Origin: Nocardioides sp.
GTDB lineage: Bacteria > Actinomycetota > Actinomycetes > Propionibacteriales > Nocardioidaceae
Assembly: GCA_003519585.1 (NCBI GenBank)
Contig: DOWL01000037.1
Location: forward strand, 1 to 6,263
DNA: 6,263 bases
Reading direction: 5' to 3'
Shown here in pieces: positions 5,339-6,263 of this stretch. The notes below the pieces were generated by a model. That model searched no databases. It saw nothing but the letters and a program-made list of their open reading frames with translations, and was not told where the DNA came from. The stretch's first letter is position 1. Every line of letters starts with the position of its first letter. The position numbers were made by a program, and so were the translations under genes.

Positions 5339-5341
5339 TCT
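5336..5341 (+). promoter_or_regulatory. -10 element of a leaderless promoter
   Basis: TAGTCT fits the actinobacterial TANNNT -10 pattern. Seven bases separate it from the A of ATG 5349, so transcription is expected to begin at or next to the start codon. This explains why there is no Shine-Dalgarno. No good -35 hexamer is seen at 16-18 bases upstream. Confidence 0.55.
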
Positions 5342-5348
5342 GGCGCCC

Positions 5349-6236
5349 ATGCGGTTCACCTACGCGGAGGCGATGACGCAGGCCCGGTTCTACGCCCCAC
5401 TCGCCCAGGCCGCGGAGGCGGCCGGCTACACGAGCATGACCGTGGCCGACAGCCTGATCTACCCGCAGGAGTCCGACTCGACGTACCCCTACACCGACAC
5501 CGGGGACCGGGAGTTCCTCGACGGTAAGGAGTTCATCGAGACGATGGTGCTCTGCGCGCACCTGTTCGCGGTGACCAGCACCCTGCGCCTCACTCCCTTC
5601 GTGCTCAAGCTGCCCGTCCGCCCGCCGGTCCTGGTGGCCAAGCAGGCGTCGTCGCTCGCCTACCTGTCCAACAACCGGCTCGGCCTCGGCGTCGGCATCT
5701 CGCCGTGGCCGGAGGACTTCGCGGCCCTCGGCGTCGCGTGGGAGCGACGCGGCAAGCGGATGGACGAGTGCATGGACATCCTGCGCGGGCTGACCGCCGC
5801 CGGCGACCAGCCGACGGTGTTCGGCTACCGCGGCGAGTTCTACGACATCGAGCCGCTCAAGCAGTGCCCCGCCCCGACCGAGACGATCCCGCTGCTGGTC
5901 GGCGGCCATGTCGACGCCGCCCTGCGCCGCGCCGTACTCAAGGGCGACGGCTGGATGCACGCAGGCGGCGACGGCGAGGAGCTCGACCGGCTGCTGACCC
6001 GGCTGGCCGAGATCCGCCGCGAGGAAGGCGACACCCGCGACGACTTCGAGGTGCACGTCATCTCCTACGACGCCTACGACCTCGACGGCATCAAGCGGCT
6101 CGAGGACAAGGGCGTGACCGACTGCATCGTCGGCTTCCGGGTGCCCTACATCATGGGCCCCGACACCGAGCCGCTGGAGACCAAGATCAAGCACCTCGAG
6201 CAGTACGCAACCCAGATCATCCAGAAGGTGAACTGA
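5349..6236 (+). CDS. LLM-class (luciferase-like) F420-dependent oxidoreductase
   Basis: This 295-residue, cytoplasmic protein shows the bacterial-luciferase TIM-barrel pattern: MRFTYAEAM at the first strand, AAEAAGYTSMTVADS at 22-36, VLKLPVRPPVLVAKQASSLAYLS, then RLGLGVGISPWPEDFAALGV and RGKRMDECMDILRGL. The GGHVDAALRRAVLKGDGWMHAGGD stretch is the usual site contacting the cofactor phosphate and ring. Actinobacterial proteins of this type (TIGR03619-like) are annotated as using the deazaflavin F420; F420 rather than FMN is inferred from family. The substrate is unknown. The gene starts at ATG 5349, ten bases after a KstR-type operator, and lacks an SD, consistent with a leaderless message. 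Operator control points to a redox step on a sterol or lipid-derived intermediate. The same regulator probably co-controls the SnoaL-like gene. It may be co-transcribed with genes beyond the window. Length and motifs look intact. Confidence 0.93.
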   Translation: MRFTYAEAMTQARFYAPLAQAAEAAGYTSMTVADSLIYPQESDSTYPYTDTGDREFLDGKEFIETMVLCAHLFAVTSTLRLTPFVLKLPVRPPVLVAKQASSLAYLSNNRLGLGVGISPWPEDFAALGVAWERRGKRMDECMDILRGLTAAGDQPTVFGYRGEFYDIEPLKQCPAPTETIPLLVGGHVDAALRRAVLKGDGWMHAGGDGEELDRLLTRLAEIRREEGDTRDDFEVHVISYDAYDLDGIKRLEDKGVTDCIVGFRVPYIMGPDTEPLETKIKHLEQYATQIIQKVN

Positions 6237-6239
6237 CGA

Positions 6240-6263
6240 TGGTTGAGCCGCGAGCGCAGCGAG
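6240..6263. repeat. Partial GC-rich intergenic repeat at the window edge
   Basis: Four bases after the oxidoreductase stop the sequence runs GGTTGAGCCGCGAGCGCAGCGAG to the window end. It resembles the left half of an imperfect palindrome of the GGTTGAG...CGCAGCGAGCG...class that I associate with Nocardioides-like genomes. That recollection is unverified. The right arm is outside the window. An ATG at 6239 opens a frame (MVEPRAQR), so the start of another gene is possible but less likely. Confidence 0.4.

Noticed and set aside
4734..6194. 486-residue open frame on - strand
   Set aside because: It is antisense to the hydrolase and the oxidoreductase, both of which have clear family motifs. Its composition (repetitive H, R, V, G, D) is that of a GC-rich shadow frame.

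Overview
This is a very GC-rich window with strong GC bias at third codon positions, frequent GTG/TTG starts and several genes without a Shine-Dalgarno sequence. That pattern fits a high-GC actinobacterium. The partial GGTTGAG...CGAGCGCAGCGAG element at the right edge resembles a repeat I associate with Nocardioides-type genomes, so Nocardioidaceae is my best guess. This is an inference, not a measured placement.

Layout, left to right. (1) 1-1380 (+): 3' part of a hybrid sensor histidine kinase, with the end of HisKA, an ATPase domain and two receiver domains. (2) 1387-1845 (-): a Nudix hydrolase, convergent with the kinase. (3) 1915-2760 (+): an aldo/keto reductase with a complete catalytic tetrad. 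(4) 2774-3325 (-): a small membrane-anchored or secreted protein with a Pro/Ser/Thr-rich stalk and a beta-rich C-terminal domain; a strong SD supports a TTG start. (5) 3461-3533: a long inverted repeat (18/19 matching arms plus an inner 5-bp stem). (6) 3537-3962 (-): a SnoaL-like/NTF2-fold protein. (7) 3996-4529 (-): a CGNR-type zinc-finger putative regulator. (8) 4554-5315 (+), divergent from 7: an alpha/beta hydrolase whose nucleophile elbow carries Asp (GHDYGG). (9) 5349-6236 (+): an LLM-class, probably F420-dependent, oxidoreductase.

The most informative signal is regulatory. An identical 20-base sequence, agaactggaacacgttctag, occurs at 3980-3999 and 5319-5338. Its core matches TNNAACNNGTTNNA, the operator of KstR, the TetR-family repressor of sterol/cholesterol catabolism in mycobacteria and rhodococci. 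One copy sits just upstream of the SnoaL-like gene (-). The other overlaps the -10 of the oxidoreductase gene (+), which appears to be read from a leaderless transcript. The two copies bracket the divergent CGNR/hydrolase pair. The right half of the window (about 3.5-6.24 kb) is therefore best read as part of a KstR-type steroid or lipid catabolic regulon, with the CGNR/hydrolase pair possibly a separately controlled insert. The left half looks like ordinary housekeeping and accessory genes with no visible functional link to it.

I do not see CRISPR arrays, rRNA or tRNA genes, transposases, or phage genes. No gap between genes exceeds about 210 bases.
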